Shown in pieces: positions 51,709-61,710 of a stretch of 64,000 nucleotides of DNA; position 1 is the first letter of the stretch; every line of letters begins with the position of its first letter. The notes under the pieces are model-generated. The model saw nothing but the letters and a program-made list of their open reading frames with translations, was not told the DNA's origin and did no database searches. Both the position numbers and the translations under genes were made by a program. The stretch comes from CAVXHQ01 sp963761735 (GTDB lineage Bacteria > Pseudomonadota > Alphaproteobacteria > Rhodobacterales > Rhodobacteraceae): positions 930,001 through 994,000 of the forward strand of contig CAVXHQ010000003.1 in assembly GCA_963761735.1 (NCBI GenBank). Direction: 5' to 3'.

Positions 51709-52929
51709 ATGACCATCAAAAGCGAGACCGACATAATGACCGATCCGATCACAAAGCCGGAGGATGTCGCCGGTCCTGACGGCACCGCGACAGGCACACG
51801 CGGCGATGAACCCGGCCAGCCCGGACCGCAACCGGCAACGTTGACGTTTCAGGACGACACAGGGGCGGCGCGTTCGTTCTGGATCGCGCTCATCCTGTTC
51901 CTCGCGATCGTCGGATGGATGGGCAGCGGCTATCTCCTCCCCGCCGAAACCGAAGCGGCGGAGGCGCCGGTTCGCGAGATACGGCCCGTCGCCGTCGCGA
52001 CCCGGCTGTCCGAGGCCGAACCCGTCACCCTGTACTTTCAGGCCGAAGGACAGGCCCTTCCGGACCGCGACACGTCGATCCGCGCCGAGGCCTCCGGCGA
52101 AGTTGCCGAGGTTCTGATCGATAAAGGTGCCGATGTCGCCGAAGGAGAGGTGATCGCCCGCCTCTCGACAACCCGCGCCGACGCGGATCTTCGGCGCGCG
52201 CAGGAAGAGGTCGACCGCGCGCGACGTGAATTCGAGAACGCCGGGGCGCTGCTGGAACGCGGTGTCTCGACGCAGGACCGTGTCAGTCAGGACCGCGCCA
52301 CTTTTGCGGCGGCGCAGGCACAGCTTGCCGCCGCCCAGGAGGCGGTCGACAATGCAGTGATCCTCGCACCGTTCGCCGGGCGCATCGAAACGCTGTCGCT
52401 GGACGAAGGCGAATTCATATCGGCGGGCACGGAGGTGGGCCGGATCGTCGATAACCGGCCCCTGACAGTTGCCATTCAGGTGCCGCAACAGTCCCTGACG
52501 CGTATCGCCAATGGCCAGAACGCCGCCATTCGTTTCATCACCGGCGAAGAGCGCACCGGCAGCGTCACGTTCGTCGGCACGTCGGCGTCCGCCGAGACGC
52601 GCACCTTTCTGACCGAGATTTCCGTCCCCAACGAGGACGGCGCGATCCCGGCGGGCATTTCGGCCGAGATCAGCATCCCCACGGGTGAGGTCATGGCGCA
52701 TTTCGTGTCGCCGTCCATCGTATCTCTCGATCCCGACGGACGTACCGGCGTCAAGACGGTGAGCGATGGCGACATCGTCGAGTTTCACCCGATACAGGTC
52801 GTCCGCCCCGAGATCGACGGTATCTGGGTGACGGGCCTGCCGGAAACGGCAACGCTTATCACTGTCGGCCAGGGCTTTGTCAGCAATGGCGAAACGGTTC
52901 GCCCGACGCCCGAGGAGGACGCTCGATGA
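51709..52929 (+). CDS. RND efflux periplasmic adaptor subunit
   Basis: A 406-residue membrane-fusion protein. An unusually long polar N terminus (about 56 residues) precedes one membrane anchor (SFWIALILFLAIVGWMGSGYLL, 57-78). The biotinyl-lipoyl-like halves are SIRAEASGEVAEVLIDKGADVAEG and VDNAVILAPFAGRIETLSLDEGEFISAGTE, on either side of a coiled-coil hairpin (about 160-215). A beta-barrel and membrane-proximal domain follow. It links the pump to an outer-membrane channel, which is not encoded nearby. Either ATG 51709 or 51736 could be the start. The stop overlaps the pump gene by four bases. Confidence 0.92.
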   Translation: MTIKSETDIMTDPITKPEDVAGPDGTATGTRGDEPGQPGPQPATLTFQDDTGAARSFWIALILFLAIVGWMGSGYLLPAETEAAEAPVREIRPVAVATRLSEAEPVTLYFQAEGQALPDRDTSIRAEASGEVAEVLIDKGADVAEGEVIARLSTTRADADLRRAQEEVDRARREFENAGALLERGVSTQDRVSQDRATFAAAQAQLAAAQEAVDNAVILAPFAGRIETLSLDEGEFISAGTEVGRIVDNRPLTVAIQVPQQSLTRIANGQNAAIRFITGEERTGSVTFVGTSASAETRTFLTEISVPNEDGAIPAGISAEISIPTGEVMAHFVSPSIVSLDPDGRTGVKTVSDGDIVEFHPIQVVRPEIDGIWVTGLPETATLITVGQGFVSNGETVRPTPEEDAR

Positions 52930-55900
52930 ACACCCTGATCGACGCCTCGTTCAGCCGCGCCCGCGTTGTCGTCATGGCGCTGATCATGATCCTCGCGGTC
53001 GGCGCCTTTGCCTATGTCGCGATACCCAAAGAGGCCAACCCCGAGGTGCCTTTACCGCTGGTCTATGTCTCGACCGGCCTCGACGGGATCAGTCCGGCGG
53101 ATGCCGAACGTCTGCTGGTCGAACCGATGGAGGCGGAGTTTTCGGGCCTTACGGGGCTGGCATCCATGACCGCAAACGCCTCCGAAGGGTTCGCCAGTAT
53201 CCAGCTTGAATTCGCCGCAGGTTTCGACGCGGACGAGGCGCTCGACAAGGTGCGCGAGGCGGCGGACCGGGCGCAGTCCAATCTGCCCGACGACGCCTAT
53301 GACATCACGATCACCGAGATCAACACGGCGTTGTTTCCGATCATCACGGCGATCCTGTCCGGCCCGGTGCCCGAACGCACGCTGAACGATCTGGCGGACG
53401 AATTGCAGACGGGCATCGAGGGATTGCCCGGCGTCCTCGAGGTCGACATCGGCGGCGCGCGCGACGAGTTTCTCGAAGTGCTGATCGACCCCACCGTGTT
53501 CCAGACCTACAATCTGTCGTTCGACGAACTGATCGGGCAACTTCAGCGCAACAACCGTCTGATCGCGGCAGGGGCCATCGAAACCGGCGGCGGCCGCATC
53601 GTCCTCAAGGTGCCGGGGCTGATCGAGGATGTCGCCGATGTGATGTCGATGCCGGTCAAGGTGCGCGGCGATGCGGTCGTCACCTTCGGCGATGTCGCGA
53701 CGATCCAGCGGGTCTTCGACGATCCGCGCGGCTTTGCAAGGATCGACGGGCAACCGGCCCTCGCGCTCGAGGTCAAGAAACGGTCGGGCGCCAACATCAT
53801 CGACACGGTGGCAGAGGTGCAGGCCCTGGTCGCGGAACTGGGCGTCGACTGGCCCGACAGCGTCACGGTGACCTACCTGCAGGATCAGTCCGAGCAGGTA
53901 AAGACCCTGTTGTCGGACCTCGAGGCGAATGTCATCGCCGCCGTCATCCTGGTGATGATCGTGATTGTCTTCGCCCTCGGCCTGCGGTCCGCCGTCCTCG
54001 TCGGTCTCGCCATTCCCGGCGCGTTTCTTGCGGGTGTCACGGCGCTCTGGGCGATGGGGTTCACGATGAACATCGTGGTGCTGTTCTCGCTTATCCTCGT
54101 GGTCGGGATGCTGGTCGACGGGGCCATCGTCACGACCGAACTTGCCGACCGAAGGTTGCAGGAGGGTGCCAGTCCGCGCGACGCCTATGCCCATGCGGCC
54201 AAGCGTATGGCCTGGCCGATCATCGCCTCGACCGCCACGACCCTCAGCGTGTTCTTTCCGCTGCTGTTCTGGACCGGCATGACCGGGGAGTTCATGAAGT
54301 TCCTGCCGATCACCGTCATCCTGACGCTGTTCGCGTCGCTGTTCATGGCGCTCATCTTCATCCCGGTGGTGGGGGGCATCATCGGCAAGCGTCAGCCGCA
54401 AAGTGCTGTCGCCAAGGCATCGCTTCATGCCGCGGAGCTTGGCGATCCGCGCGACATCAAAGGTGCGACGGGCGTCTATGTCCGCATCCTGCACTGGGCG
54501 ATCCTGCGCCCCGGCGCGACGCTGATCCTTGCGCTTGCGATGTTGTTCGGCTCCTTCGGACTCTACGGAGAATACGGTCGCGGCCTCAGTTTCTTTCCCT
54601 CTGTCGAGCCCGAGTTCATGCAGGTGCAGGTCCGTGCCCGCGACAACTTTTCCATATGGGAGCGCGACGCGCTGGTGCGTGCCGTCGAATCCCGGCTGCT
54701 TGATTTCGACGAGGTCGCCAGCATCTATGCCCGTTCGACGATGAGTGCGGGCGGCGGCGACGAGGAAACCATCGGCACCATCCAGCTCGAACTGACCGAA
54801 TGGGACGTGCGCCGCCCCGCCGCCGAAATCGGCGTCGACATCCGGCAAGCGGTGTCCGACATCGCAGGCATCGACGTGCAGGTGCAGACAGAAAGTGGCG
54901 GGCCATCCGCCGGTAAGCCGATCAACTTGCGCATCGCTGCCCGTTCCAACGAGTCTCAGGCACAGGCCGTGACGGCGGTGCTTGCCGCAATGGACCGGCT
55001 CGGTGGCTTTACCGATGTCACAGACACGCGGCCGCTGCCCGGCGTCGAAGTTTCGATCCTCGTCAACAGGGCAGAAGCCGCGCGCTTCGGGGCGGACGTC
55101 AGCCTTCTGGGCCAAGCGGTTCAACTGCTGACGCAGGGGATTACAGTCGCCAACTATCGTCCCGAAGATATCGACGGGCAGCTCGATATCCGCGTCCGGT
55201 TTCCGCGCGCGGAACGCAGTCTGCTGGAGCTTGGCAATCTTCGTGTGCCGACCTCGTCGGGCCTCGTGCCGATCTCGAATTTCGTGACTTTTGCACCGAC
55301 CGAACGCACGGGCACGATTTTGCGCATCGATGAACGCCGCGTCGTCTCCATCGAGGCCAACGTGGCACCCGGTGTGCTCGTCAACGACCAGATCGTCGCT
55401 CTGCAATCGGCAATCGACAACCTCGATCTGCCAGACGGTGTCACCTTCGAATTCGCCGGCGAGGCGCAGGATCAACTTGATGCGATGATCTTTCTCGTCG
55501 GTGCCTTCGCCGCCGCGATTTTTCTGATGCTGGTGATCCTCGTCCTGCAATTCAACAACTTCTATCAGGCCTTTGTCGTCATGAGCGCGATCGTCTTTTC
55601 CATCGCGGGCGTTCTGTTGGGTCTGATCGTGACGGGCCGGCCCTTTGGCGTCGTCATGGGCGGGATCGGCGTCATCGCTCTGGCGGGGATCGTGGTGAAC
55701 AACAACATCGTGCTGATCGACACCTACAACGACCTGAAAAGGCAGGGGCAATCGCCGCGCGAGGCGGCATTGCGCACCGGCGCCCAACGATTGCGGCCCG
55801 TGATCCTGACATCGGTGACGACGGCACTCGGTCTCCTGCCGATGGTCATTGGCGTAAACCTCAATTTCTTCACGCGTGACATCGTCTACGGTGCGCCGTC

Positions 55901-56054
55901 GACGCAATACTGGACGGAACTGTCGAGCGCGATTGCCGGCGGCCTCGTCATCGCGACGATCCTGACGCTGGTCGTGACACCGGCGATGCTGATGCTGGGC
56001 GAGAAGAGAATGTCACGCGCGGTTCCCACCGCGACGAGAGTACCGGCGAAATGA
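52926..56054 (+). CDS. RND efflux transporter permease subunit
   Basis: A 1042-residue AcrB-superfamily pump with twelve membrane helices and two large periplasmic loops. TM1 is about residues 11-30, TM2-TM6 about 335-475 and TM8-TM12 about 865-1030. Substrate would be exported by proton motive force. The TM4 proton-relay motif reads GMLVDGAIVTTE at about 393-404. Only one of the two aspartates found in AcrB (VDDAI) is kept, the second being Gly. It is thus not a close AcrB/MexB homologue. Family members of this shape are often annotated as multidrug or metal exporters. Substrate unknown. Confidence 0.93.
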   Translation: MNTLIDASFSRARVVVMALIMILAVGAFAYVAIPKEANPEVPLPLVYVSTGLDGISPADAERLLVEPMEAEFSGLTGLASMTANASEGFASIQLEFAAGFDADEALDKVREAADRAQSNLPDDAYDITITEINTALFPIITAILSGPVPERTLNDLADELQTGIEGLPGVLEVDIGGARDEFLEVLIDPTVFQTYNLSFDELIGQLQRNNRLIAAGAIETGGGRIVLKVPGLIEDVADVMSMPVKVRGDAVVTFGDVATIQRVFDDPRGFARIDGQPALALEVKKRSGANIIDTVAEVQALVAELGVDWPDSVTVTYLQDQSEQVKTLLSDLEANVIAAVILVMIVIVFALGLRSAVLVGLAIPGAFLAGVTALWAMGFTMNIVVLFSLILVVGMLVDGAIVTTELADRRLQEGASPRDAYAHAAKRMAWPIIASTATTLSVFFPLLFWTGMTGEFMKFLPITVILTLFASLFMALIFIPVVGGIIGKRQPQSAVAKASLHAAELGDPRDIKGATGVYVRILHWAILRPGATLILALAMLFGSFGLYGEYGRGLSFFPSVEPEFMQVQVRARDNFSIWERDALVRAVESRLLDFDEVASIYARSTMSAGGGDEETIGTIQLELTEWDVRRPAAEIGVDIRQAVSDIAGIDVQVQTESGGPSAGKPINLRIAARSNESQAQAVTAVLAAMDRLGGFTDVTDTRPLPGVEVSILVNRAEAARFGADVSLLGQAVQLLTQGITVANYRPEDIDGQLDIRVRFPRAERSLLELGNLRVPTSSGLVPISNFVTFAPTERTGTILRIDERRVVSIEANVAPGVLVNDQIVALQSAIDNLDLPDGVTFEFAGEAQDQLDAMIFLVGAFAAAIFLMLVILVLQFNNFYQAFVVMSAIVFSIAGVLLGLIVTGRPFGVVMGGIGVIALAGIVVNNNIVLIDTYNDLKRQGQSPREAALRTGAQRLRPVILTSVTTALGLLPMVIGVNLNFFTRDIVYGAPSTQYWTELSSAIAGGLVIATILTLVVTPAMLMLGEKRMSRAVPTATRVPAK

Positions 56055-56310
56055 CGGGTGACGTCGTTGGCCTGACCGACACCGGGGGAACAGCGTCGAA
56101 GCCCGGTTCGGCAGCCGCGACGGACCGCGACGGGGTTTGTCGCAGATATCGTTAGCCTGGGGCCGTGATCGTTGCCCGGCGATCATGAAATGCGCATTTT
56201 GTAACGGTGGCTGGCAAATTTCGACGTCCCCGGCGCATACCGGAACCGCTCAGACCCTCCGGTCTTTCGGGTGCGTCGCCGTTCTCGGTCATGGATGCGG
56301 CCCGGCGGTG

Positions 56311-57084
56311 TCAGCGCCAGTACAGATCGCCCCGCCTGTCGGCCAGATGCGAGATCCCGGCGCGTCGGGCGGCCAGTGCCGCCTTGTCGATCCGGGCGTG
56401 GACCATCTCTTCGCCGCTGCCCGCCCGCGCCAGATCGCTGCCGTCGGGGCCGCAGATGACGCTCAGCCCGCAATAGTCGAAATCGGCCTCGCGCCCGGTA
56501 TAGTTGGCATAGGCCACGAAGACCTCGTTTTCCTCGGCGCGGGTCGGCACGAGGCGGCTGGGGATGCCGGTAAAGGGCGTCATGTTGGCGGTCGGCACGA
56601 CGATCAGGTCGGCGCCCGCGAGGGCGAGGGTGCGGGCAACTTCCGGAAATTCGATGTCGTAGCAGATGCACATGCCCACCTGCCAGCCCATGAAGGTGCC
56701 GGTCGTGCCGATGGCCTCTCCGGCGATGAACTGCGATCCATCCACCGCGCCGAACAGATGTGTCTTGCGGCAGCGGACGGCGATATCGCCCGATTTGTCG
56801 ATCAGGAACGCGGCGTTATACACTCCGCCCGCGCCGGGTTCCGGCGCGCCGAAGGCGATGCCGATGCCCGCGGTTGCCGCCATGTCGCGCAACGTGCCGA
56901 TCATCGCGTCGGACTGTCGCGCGGCCCGTGCCACCGCGTCCGCGCCGATGGCATAGCCGGTCAGGTACATTTCCGGCAGGACAAGCAGGTCGGCGCCGTC
57001 CGCCTGCACGATAACCTCCGCGATGCGGGCGCGCGCCGCGTCCCAATCCGGCACGGGCAGGCCTTGCCACAGGGCGATGTGCAT
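56311..57084 (-). CDS. Carbon-nitrogen hydrolase family protein
   Basis: A 257-residue nitrilase-superfamily amidase. The Glu-Lys-Cys triad is visible: E38 in LLVLPEMYLTG, K107 in CRKTHLFG and C141 in GMCICYDIEFPE. Cytoplasmic; it hydrolyses a non-peptide C-N bond such as an amide or carbamoyl group. Its start overlaps the CaiB/BaiF stop (TGATG), so it is translated with the CoA-transferase and the ThDP enzyme. The three genes look like one catabolic unit acting on an acid or its amide and CoA ester. The branch (omega-amidase, R-amidase or other) is not resolved. Confidence 0.88.
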   Translation of the reverse strand: MHIALWQGLPVPDWDAARARIAEVIVQADGADLLVLPEMYLTGYAIGADAVARAARQSDAMIGTLRDMAATAGIGIAFGAPEPGAGGVYNAAFLIDKSGDIAVRCRKTHLFGAVDGSQFIAGEAIGTTGTFMGWQVGMCICYDIEFPEVARTLALAGADLIVVPTANMTPFTGIPSRLVPTRAEENEVFVAYANYTGREADFDYCGLSVICGPDGSDLARAGSGEEMVHARIDKAALAARRAGISHLADRRGDLYWR

Positions 57085-58277
57085 CAGCCGTCCTTTCGCA
57101 ACGTCCCCAGCACCGCACCCGTATCCGCGCCGAACCGGGGCGGTGCGCGGCGATAGGTGACGGGCGTCTTCGACAGTTTCAGCGGGTTGCCCAGCAGGCG
57201 CACCGGGCCCTCGCTGGTCTGCATTTCCACCACCATCCCGCGGGCGGCGACCTGATCGGTGGCGAACGTCCTGTCGAGGGTGTTGACCGGCCCCACCGGC
57301 ACCCGCGCACCTTCGAGGCCCGCAATCACGTCCGACAGAGTGCGCGCGCGGAACAGCGGGGCGAGGGTGGCGATCAGCGTCTCGCGGTTGGTGATCCGCG
57401 CCGGGTTGGTGGCGTAATCGGGCGTATCGGCGAGGCCCGGGACGCCGAGCCACGCGGCACACCGGCGAAACTGGCTGTCGTTGCCGACGGCGACGATGAC
57501 ATGGCCGTCAGACGTTTCGAACACCTGATAGGGCACGATATTGGGGTGGCCGTTGCCGCGCCGTTCGGGGAGGGTGCCGCTGGTCAGATAATTGACGCCT
57601 TCGTTGATCAGCCAGGCGATCTGGCTGTCCACCAGGGCGACGTCGATGTGCTGCCCCTCGCCGGTCCTGTCGCGGTGGTGCAGGGCGGCGAGGATGCCCG
57701 TCGCCGCGTACATGCCGCACATCACGTCCGCCACGCCGACGCCCACCTTCATCGGCTCTCCCTCGGGCTGGCCGGTCAGCGACATGATCCCGCCATAGCC
57801 CTGCGCCATCAGGTCGTACCCCGGTTTGCCGGCGTTCGGCCCGGTCTGTCCATAACCCGAGATCGAGCAATAGATCAGCTCCGGATTGGCGGGCGACAGG
57901 CTGTCGAAATCGAGGCCGTATTTCGCCAGCCCGCCGGGTTTGAAATTCTCGAGCAGGATGTCCGCCTGTGCCGCCAGCGCGCGGATCTGCGACTGCCCCT
58001 GCGGGGTGGCGATGTCGATGGCCACCGAGAGCTTGTTGCGGTTCGCGGCCATGAAATAGGCGCTGAGATCCGTCTGCGCGCCTGCCGCGTCCACCAGATA
58101 GGGCGGCCCCCATGTGCGGGTGTCGTCGCCGCCGGTTCCGGGGTTCTCGATCTTGATGACGCGCGCGCCGAGGTCGCCCAGAAGCTGCGTCGCGGTCGGC
58201 CCGGCAAGGATCCGGCTGAGGTCGAGGACGGTCAGCCCGTCGAGCGGGCCTTTCGGGGTGTCAGATGCGTCCGTCAT
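57084..58277 (-). CDS. CaiB/BaiF family CoA-transferase
   Basis: A 397-residue family III CoA-transferase that moves CoA between carboxylic acids. The N-terminal LDGLTVLDLSRILAGPTATQLLGDLGARVIKIE and the nucleophilic aspartate D155 in GYDLMAQGYGG are diagnostic, with GVADVMCGMYAATGILAAL and the C-terminal PVGPVNTLD. It overlaps the ThDP-enzyme 3' end by 17 bases and the C-N hydrolase start by one base. Classical partners of this family are formyl-CoA transferase with oxalyl-CoA decarboxylase. Here the ThDP partner is acetolactate-synthase-like instead, so the substrate is open. Confidence 0.92.
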   Translation of the reverse strand: MTDASDTPKGPLDGLTVLDLSRILAGPTATQLLGDLGARVIKIENPGTGGDDTRTWGPPYLVDAAGAQTDLSAYFMAANRNKLSVAIDIATPQGQSQIRALAAQADILLENFKPGGLAKYGLDFDSLSPANPELIYCSISGYGQTGPNAGKPGYDLMAQGYGGIMSLTGQPEGEPMKVGVGVADVMCGMYAATGILAALHHRDRTGEGQHIDVALVDSQIAWLINEGVNYLTSGTLPERRGNGHPNIVPYQVFETSDGHVIVAVGNDSQFRRCAAWLGVPGLADTPDYATNPARITNRETLIATLAPLFRARTLSDVIAGLEGARVPVGPVNTLDRTFATDQVAARGMVVEMQTSEGPVRLLGNPLKLSKTPVTYRRAPPRFGADTGAVLGTLRKDG

Positions 58278-59902
58278 AGGACCTCTTGTCGATCTGTGCT
58301 GCGATCACGGTAAAAGTATCGGCGGCCAGTGCGGCCTCGACGGCGCTGCGCAACCCGGCGCGGTCGGTCACGCGATGTCCCGCCCCGCCCATGGCGCGGG
58401 CGATGGCGGCGAAATCCTGGGTGCCGAAATCGACCGCGACGTTGCGCATCTGCCGCCCCCGCTGTTTCAGTTCGATCAGCGCCAGCGAGGCGTCGACGAA
58501 GACCACGAAGATCGTGCGTCAGCCCCAGTTCGGCGGCCGTTGCCAGTTCTCCGAGCACCATCAGCATCCCCGCGTCGCCCGAAAACGACACGGCAGGTAC
58601 GTCGGGGTTCGCGATCGAGACGCCCATGGCGAGCGGTACGGCGCAGCCCATGGTGCACAGGCCCGACGACTGGATCAGGGTGCGGGGTGCCGTGCAGGTC
58701 CACATCTGCGACAGCAGGATGCGGTGGGCGCCGGAATCCACACTGACGACTGCCGTGGGGGGCAGTGCGTTGCGGCATTCGTCGATGACGGCGGCGGCAC
58801 CCCAGGGCTCGCCGGTGGGAAACGCCTGCGCAAGTGCTGCCTTTGCGGCGGCCACCGCGCCGTCCGTCCATGTCTCGTGCGGGGCGACGCCGTCCGACAG
58901 CGCCTCGAGCGTGGCACCGGTGTGGGCGACGATATTGATGCCCGCCTGATGCATGTAGTGGTCGTTCGCCACGGCGGCGATGTCGATCACATGGGTCGTC
59001 GCCGGATCCCAGATCTCGCGCCAGCCGGGGCGCATCTCGATGGGGTCATAGCCGACGCACAGGATCAGGTCGGCGGATTGGACGAAGGGCACGAGGATCT
59101 TGTCCGCCTTCGGCGACAGGCCCGCGCCGCCGAGCGACAGGTCGTGATCCTCGGGGAGGATTCCCTTGGCCTTGTAGGTGGTGATGACGGGCACGCCGAA
59201 CATGACGGCGAAGGCCTGCACCGCGTGGGCGGCGTCATCGGCCAGCGCGTCGAGCCCGACGATCATCACCGGGCGCTGCGCCGCGCCGATCCAGTCGCGG
59301 GCCCGTGCAAGCGCTGCCTGCGTCGGGCGGTTGGGCAGGGCGGCGGGACGGCGGCGGATCCGGCGCGTGGTCTCGGCGTCGGCCACCGAAATCGGCACGT
59401 CGATGTGCACCGGACCGGCGCGGCCATCGGTCGCGAGGCACACCGCCTTGTCGGCGATGATATCCGCAGAGGCGGCGGTCAGGCGGAAGGTGCCCTTGGT
59501 GATCGGCGCGAACACCGCCTCGTGGTCGAGAACCTGATGGGTGTAGGTCGCGGCCTCGTCGGCATCGAGGCAGCCGGTCAGCACGATCATCGGCACCCGG
59601 TCCTGATCGGCGTTCGCCACCACGTTGACGCCGTTCATCGCGCCGGGCCCCACGGTGGCGACCAGAATGGCCGGCGCTGCGTCGACGTGATGCACCCCCT
59701 CGGCCATGAACCCGCCGGCGTTTTCGTGTTTCACCAGGGTAAAGGCGATGCCCGCGGCCTCCAGCGCGTCGATGATCGTCAGAACCTCGCCCCCCGGCAT
59801 GCCGAACGCATGGCGGCACCCGGCATCGTACAGGCGCCGCGCCAGCGCATCGGCGGCGCGCAGGGCAGGAACGCCGGGCGGGGCGGCAACGGTCATGGGC
59901 AT
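58261..59902 (-). CDS. Thiamine-diphosphate-dependent enzyme, acetolactate-synthase-like (frameshifted)
   Basis: A ThDP enzyme of the IlvB/benzoylformate-decarboxylase superfamily. The N-terminal activating glutamate is in TLVKHENAGGFMAEGV, GPGAMNGVNVVANADQDRVPMIVLTG follows, and the C-terminal ThDP motif starts at GDAGMLMVLGELATAAELGL. There the frame breaks near 58512-58517; FVDASLALIELKQRGRQMRNV through the end lies in the second frame. One extra base (CGTGCGTC where CGTCGTC fits) explains it. The joined product is about 547 residues. The usual Asn-type metal ligand after the motif seems to be Asp (VFVDASL). Start MPMTVAAP at 59902. The exact reaction (acetolactate, sulfo- or phosphonopyruvate type, other) cannot be decided. 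Confidence 0.8.
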
Positions 59903-60332
59903 GGGGTCCTGAAATGGGGCGAGGATGGTCGCGGGCGGATCATGGGGTCCGGTGTAGGGCGGGGCCGTATCCTGTGTCCAGTAGCGGCGGGGAGGTTCGC
60001 GCGTGGGGACGGCGCGGAGGATCGCGCCAGCCACGCACCCCGGTCCGCTTTCCGGGCCGCCCGAATTTTCGGCAGCCTCGCGCGTTCTGCCTCCGCTTGC
60101 GCGGGAAACGCTTGCATAACGCTAACTTGGCGGCGTTCTGCCGACGTCGCCGCTTGCCTGATTTGCGGGCTTGTGGTCAGCCTTTGGGGCGGTCACATGA
60201 GCGTGACACACGTCATTGTTCGATCCGCGCGCGCCTGTTCCCTGTTAAGCGACGTCGATACGTCTCTGCCCGACACGAAGTGCCCGACAAGACCCGCCGA
60301 CACGAACCGCCGACATGAATGCAGGACCTGAC
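59903..60332. other. Divergent intergenic region between the ThDP operon and the TPR gene
   Basis: About 430 bases that should hold promoters for both directions. It has no conserved reading frame. A less GC-rich part at about 60108-60130 (CTTGCATAACGCTAACTT) offers hexamers that could serve as -10 elements. I can set neither promoter with confidence. Confidence 0.4.
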
Positions 60333-61709
60333 ATGACCCGATACACCGACATTTTTGGCCAGGACGTTACGCTGGCCTCCGCCGATGCATTGCGCCACTG
60401 GGATGCGATGCAGTTGGCGTTTCTGGCGCATTCGGCGCAGACGCCCGCGCATCTGGGCGAACTGCTGGACGCCGATCCCGATTTCGCACTGGGCCACGCG
60501 GTAAAGGGGCTGTTTTACCTGCTGCTGGGGCGGCGCGAGACGATCGCTGTCGCCGAAGAGGCGCTGAGCCTCGCCAAGACCGCCGCAATGGGCCGCGACG
60601 CGGACATGCGCGAGGACCGGGTGATCGAGGCCCTCGAGGTCTGGTTGCGCGGCAGCCCGCTGGGCGCGATTGCCGCGATGGAGACCATCCTCGCGCGCGC
60701 GCCGCAGGACAGCCTCGCGATGAAGCTGGGTCACGCGATGCGGTTCATGCTGGGCGACAGCGTGGGGATGCGGGCCTCGCTGGAGCGGGTGATGGGAGTC
60801 TACGGTGCCGACCATCCGGCACGCGGATATCTGTACGGCTGCCACGCATTCTCGCTGGAAGAGACCGGGGACTATGCCCTTGCCGAAACGGCGGGACGCA
60901 TGGGTTTGCGGATGAACCCCGACGACGCCTGGGGACTGCACGCGGTGGCGCATGTCTTTGACATGACAGGCGATTCAAAAGGCGGTCTCGACTGGCTCGA
61001 GGGGCGCGAGGCGGCATGGTCGCACTGCAACAATTTTCGCTATCACGTCTGGTGGCACAAGGCGCTGATGCACCTCGATCAGGGCGAGGCGGACCGGGTT
61101 CTGGCGCTCTACGACGCCGAAATCCGCCGCGACAAGACCGACGATTACCGCGATATCTCCAACGCGACATCGCTTTTGACGCGCCTCGAACTCGACGGGG
61201 TGAACATCGGCAACCGGTGGGAGGAACTGGCCGAAGTGTCGGCGACCCGCACCGAGGACGGCTGCCTGATCTTTGCCGACCTGCACTATATGCTCGCCCT
61301 GACGGCGGGCAAACGTGACGACGCGATTGCCCGGATGATGGCGCGGATGCGCGGCGACGCGACCGATCTGCGCAACGAGCTGGCGTCGGTCACGGCGCAT
61401 CCGGGCATCGCGGCGGCGGCGGGTCTCGAGGCGTTCGGCGAGGGCGACTACACCACCGCCTACCTCAACCTCGCCCGTGCCCGCGAGGCGATGCCGACCA
61501 TCGGCGGCAGCCATGCGCAGCGCGATGTGTTCGCCCGCCTGACCATCGACGCCGCGATCCGCGCGGGCTATCTGGGCGAGGCGCAGCGCCTGCTGGGCGA
61601 CCGCACCATCCTGCGCGCGGGCCGTGACGACCGCTACGCGCAGGTTCGCCTCGAGATGATCGACGCGGCACAGGCGCAGATGCCCGCCTTTATGAACATA
61701 GCCGAGTAG
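60333..61709 (+). CDS. Tetratricopeptide repeat protein, TTC38 family
   Basis: A protein of about 458 residues built of helical repeats with the look of the TTC38 family. HAVKGLFYLLLGRRETIAVAEEAL, YLYGCHAFSLEETGDYALAETAGRMGLRMNPDDAWGLHAVAHVFDMTGDSKGGLDWL and HVWWHKALMHLDQGEADRVLALYD are typical, the last with a conserved His/Trp-rich core. No export signal. Function unknown, although bacterial homologues are often next to catabolic genes. ATG at 60333 has AGGA upstream. ATG at 60315 is an alternative with no ribosome site. opgC follows after one base. Confidence 0.85.
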   Translation: MTRYTDIFGQDVTLASADALRHWDAMQLAFLAHSAQTPAHLGELLDADPDFALGHAVKGLFYLLLGRRETIAVAEEALSLAKTAAMGRDADMREDRVIEALEVWLRGSPLGAIAAMETILARAPQDSLAMKLGHAMRFMLGDSVGMRASLERVMGVYGADHPARGYLYGCHAFSLEETGDYALAETAGRMGLRMNPDDAWGLHAVAHVFDMTGDSKGGLDWLEGREAAWSHCNNFRYHVWWHKALMHLDQGEADRVLALYDAEIRRDKTDDYRDISNATSLLTRLELDGVNIGNRWEELAEVSATRTEDGCLIFADLHYMLALTAGKRDDAIARMMARMRGDATDLRNELASVTAHPGIAAAAGLEAFGEGDYTTAYLNLARAREAMPTIGGSHAQRDVFARLTIDAAIRAGYLGEAQRLLGDRTILRAGRDDRYAQVRLEMIDAAQAQMPAFMNIAE

Positions 61710-61710
61710 A

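Noticed and set aside
53052..55907. 951-residue open frame opposite the RND pump
   Set aside because: Shadow of a GC-rich gene: low-complexity Arg/His/Asp-rich translation with no family motifs, exactly antisense to a well-supported pump.
57084..59902. Oxalate degradation pair (frc-oxc)
   Set aside because: The ThDP enzyme has acetolactate-synthase-like motifs and not those of oxalyl-CoA decarboxylase; only the gene pairing is similar.
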